NCBI RefSeq assembly: GCF_005981925.1
Contig: NZ_VBVX01000017.1
Location: 1 to 41,427 of the forward strand
From: Streptomyces albidochromogenes
Lineage (GTDB): Bacteria; Actinomycetota; Actinomycetes; Streptomycetales; Streptomycetaceae
Direction: 5' to 3'
Length of the DNA stretch: 41,427 nucleotides
This document shows, in pieces, positions 41,322 through 41,427 of this stretch. Made by a program: the position numbers and the translations under genes. Under the pieces are notes generated by a model. The model was not told where the DNA came from. It saw only the letters and a list, made by a program, of their open reading frames with translations, and searched no databases. The number at the start of each line of letters is the position of its first letter. Position 1 is the stretch's first letter.

Positions 41322-41427
41322 ATGCCCCGAACCAGTGGCGCCGGTGTCCCTCCGTGGACGTGGAACGGGCCTCCGGCGGCCGGTCCACCGGTCCTCCCCG
41401 CCCTCCCCACGCCTCGTACGACCGAGC
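41322..41427 (+). CDS. Start of a Pro-rich protein, probably terpene cyclase cargo (partial)
   Basis: The first 35 codons before the window ends: MPRTSGAGVPPWTWNGPPAA, then GPPVLPALPTPRTTE. The composition is Pro/Gly/Ala-rich and disordered, with no fold. AAAGG lies about ten bases upstream of the ATG. In known loci the gene after the Family 2B shell encodes 2-methylisoborneol synthase, whose long disordered Pro-rich N-terminus targets it into the shell, and a methyltransferase follows. This beginning fits that pattern, but the catalytic domain lies outside the window, so the assignment is inference from position and composition. Confidence 0.6.
   Translation, partial: MPRTSGAGVPPWTWNGPPAAGPPVLPALPTPRTTE

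Overview
The window is chromosomal DNA from a high-GC actinomycete, almost certainly a Streptomyces. The evidence is GC-rich third codon positions, many GTG/TTG starts, GylR-like IclR control of glycerol kinase, DUF6281-type lipoprotein and PA14/FN3 secreted proteins, and above all an EshA/Family 2B encapsulin. No rRNA, tRNA, insertion sequence or CRISPR array was recognised. The content is mostly accessory: one- to three-gene units, each often next to its own regulator, separated by strong hairpin terminators and by stretches of decayed coding sequence.

Layout. 0-3 kb: a VOC protein and a secreted PA14 + five-FN3 protein. 3-8 kb (minus strand): a small-molecule tailoring group made of a VOC-cupin fusion, a glycosyltransferase-methyltransferase fusion, an alpha/beta hydrolase coupled to it by a GTGA overlap, and a tandem-GNAT protein. 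8.7-12 kb: an AraC regulator, an unknown protein with a ParB-like motif, and a PIG-L deacetylase. 12.2-16 kb: a membrane-anchored PAF-acetylhydrolase-like enzyme divergent from a NarL-type two-component system, with three copies of a TGCGAC-n4-GTCGCA dyad between them. 16.2-19.4 kb: an SRAP (YedK/HMCES) protein, a coupled pair of a cytosolic unknown and a Cys/Pro-rich membrane protein, and a LigT-like 2H phosphoesterase. 19.4-22 kb: a MerR remnant, then a TetR-DHA2 drug-exporter pair whose promoter is built from two TAGACA-n-TGTCTA palindromes. 22.2-27.2 kb: a leucine-rich-repeat-variant protein, a LysR regulator divergent from a beta-lactamase-fold serine hydrolase (ampR-ampC-like layout), and a Tat-exported metallo-beta-lactamase-fold protein. 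27.4-31 kb: an RsbW/SpoIIAB-type ATP-binding protein, an IclR (GylR-like) regulator that looks leaderless, glycerol kinase and a small unknown. 31.4-36 kb: a TerD protein with a duplicated C-terminal module, a two-helix membrane protein, and an NAD(P)H:quinone-reductase-type flavoprotein divergent from an AraC regulator. 36.2-39.7 kb: a lipoprotein, an FG-GAP remnant, an NTF2-like protein, a small secreted repeat protein and about 1 kb of degenerate sequence. 39.7-41.4 kb: the Family 2B encapsulin (EshA), followed by the first 35 codons of a Pro-rich protein cut off by the window edge.

The most notable system is the terminal encapsulin. It has a cyclic-nucleotide-binding-like domain inserted in the shell protein, and the next gene starts with the disordered Pro/Gly/Ala-rich N-terminus expected of a 2-methylisoborneol-synthase-type terpene cyclase cargo. 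The other points of most interest are the GT-MT fusion, the triple operator at 13.8 kb, the TetR palindrome promoter, and the TerD fusion protein. All functional statements rest on reading motifs by eye; no database search was run.
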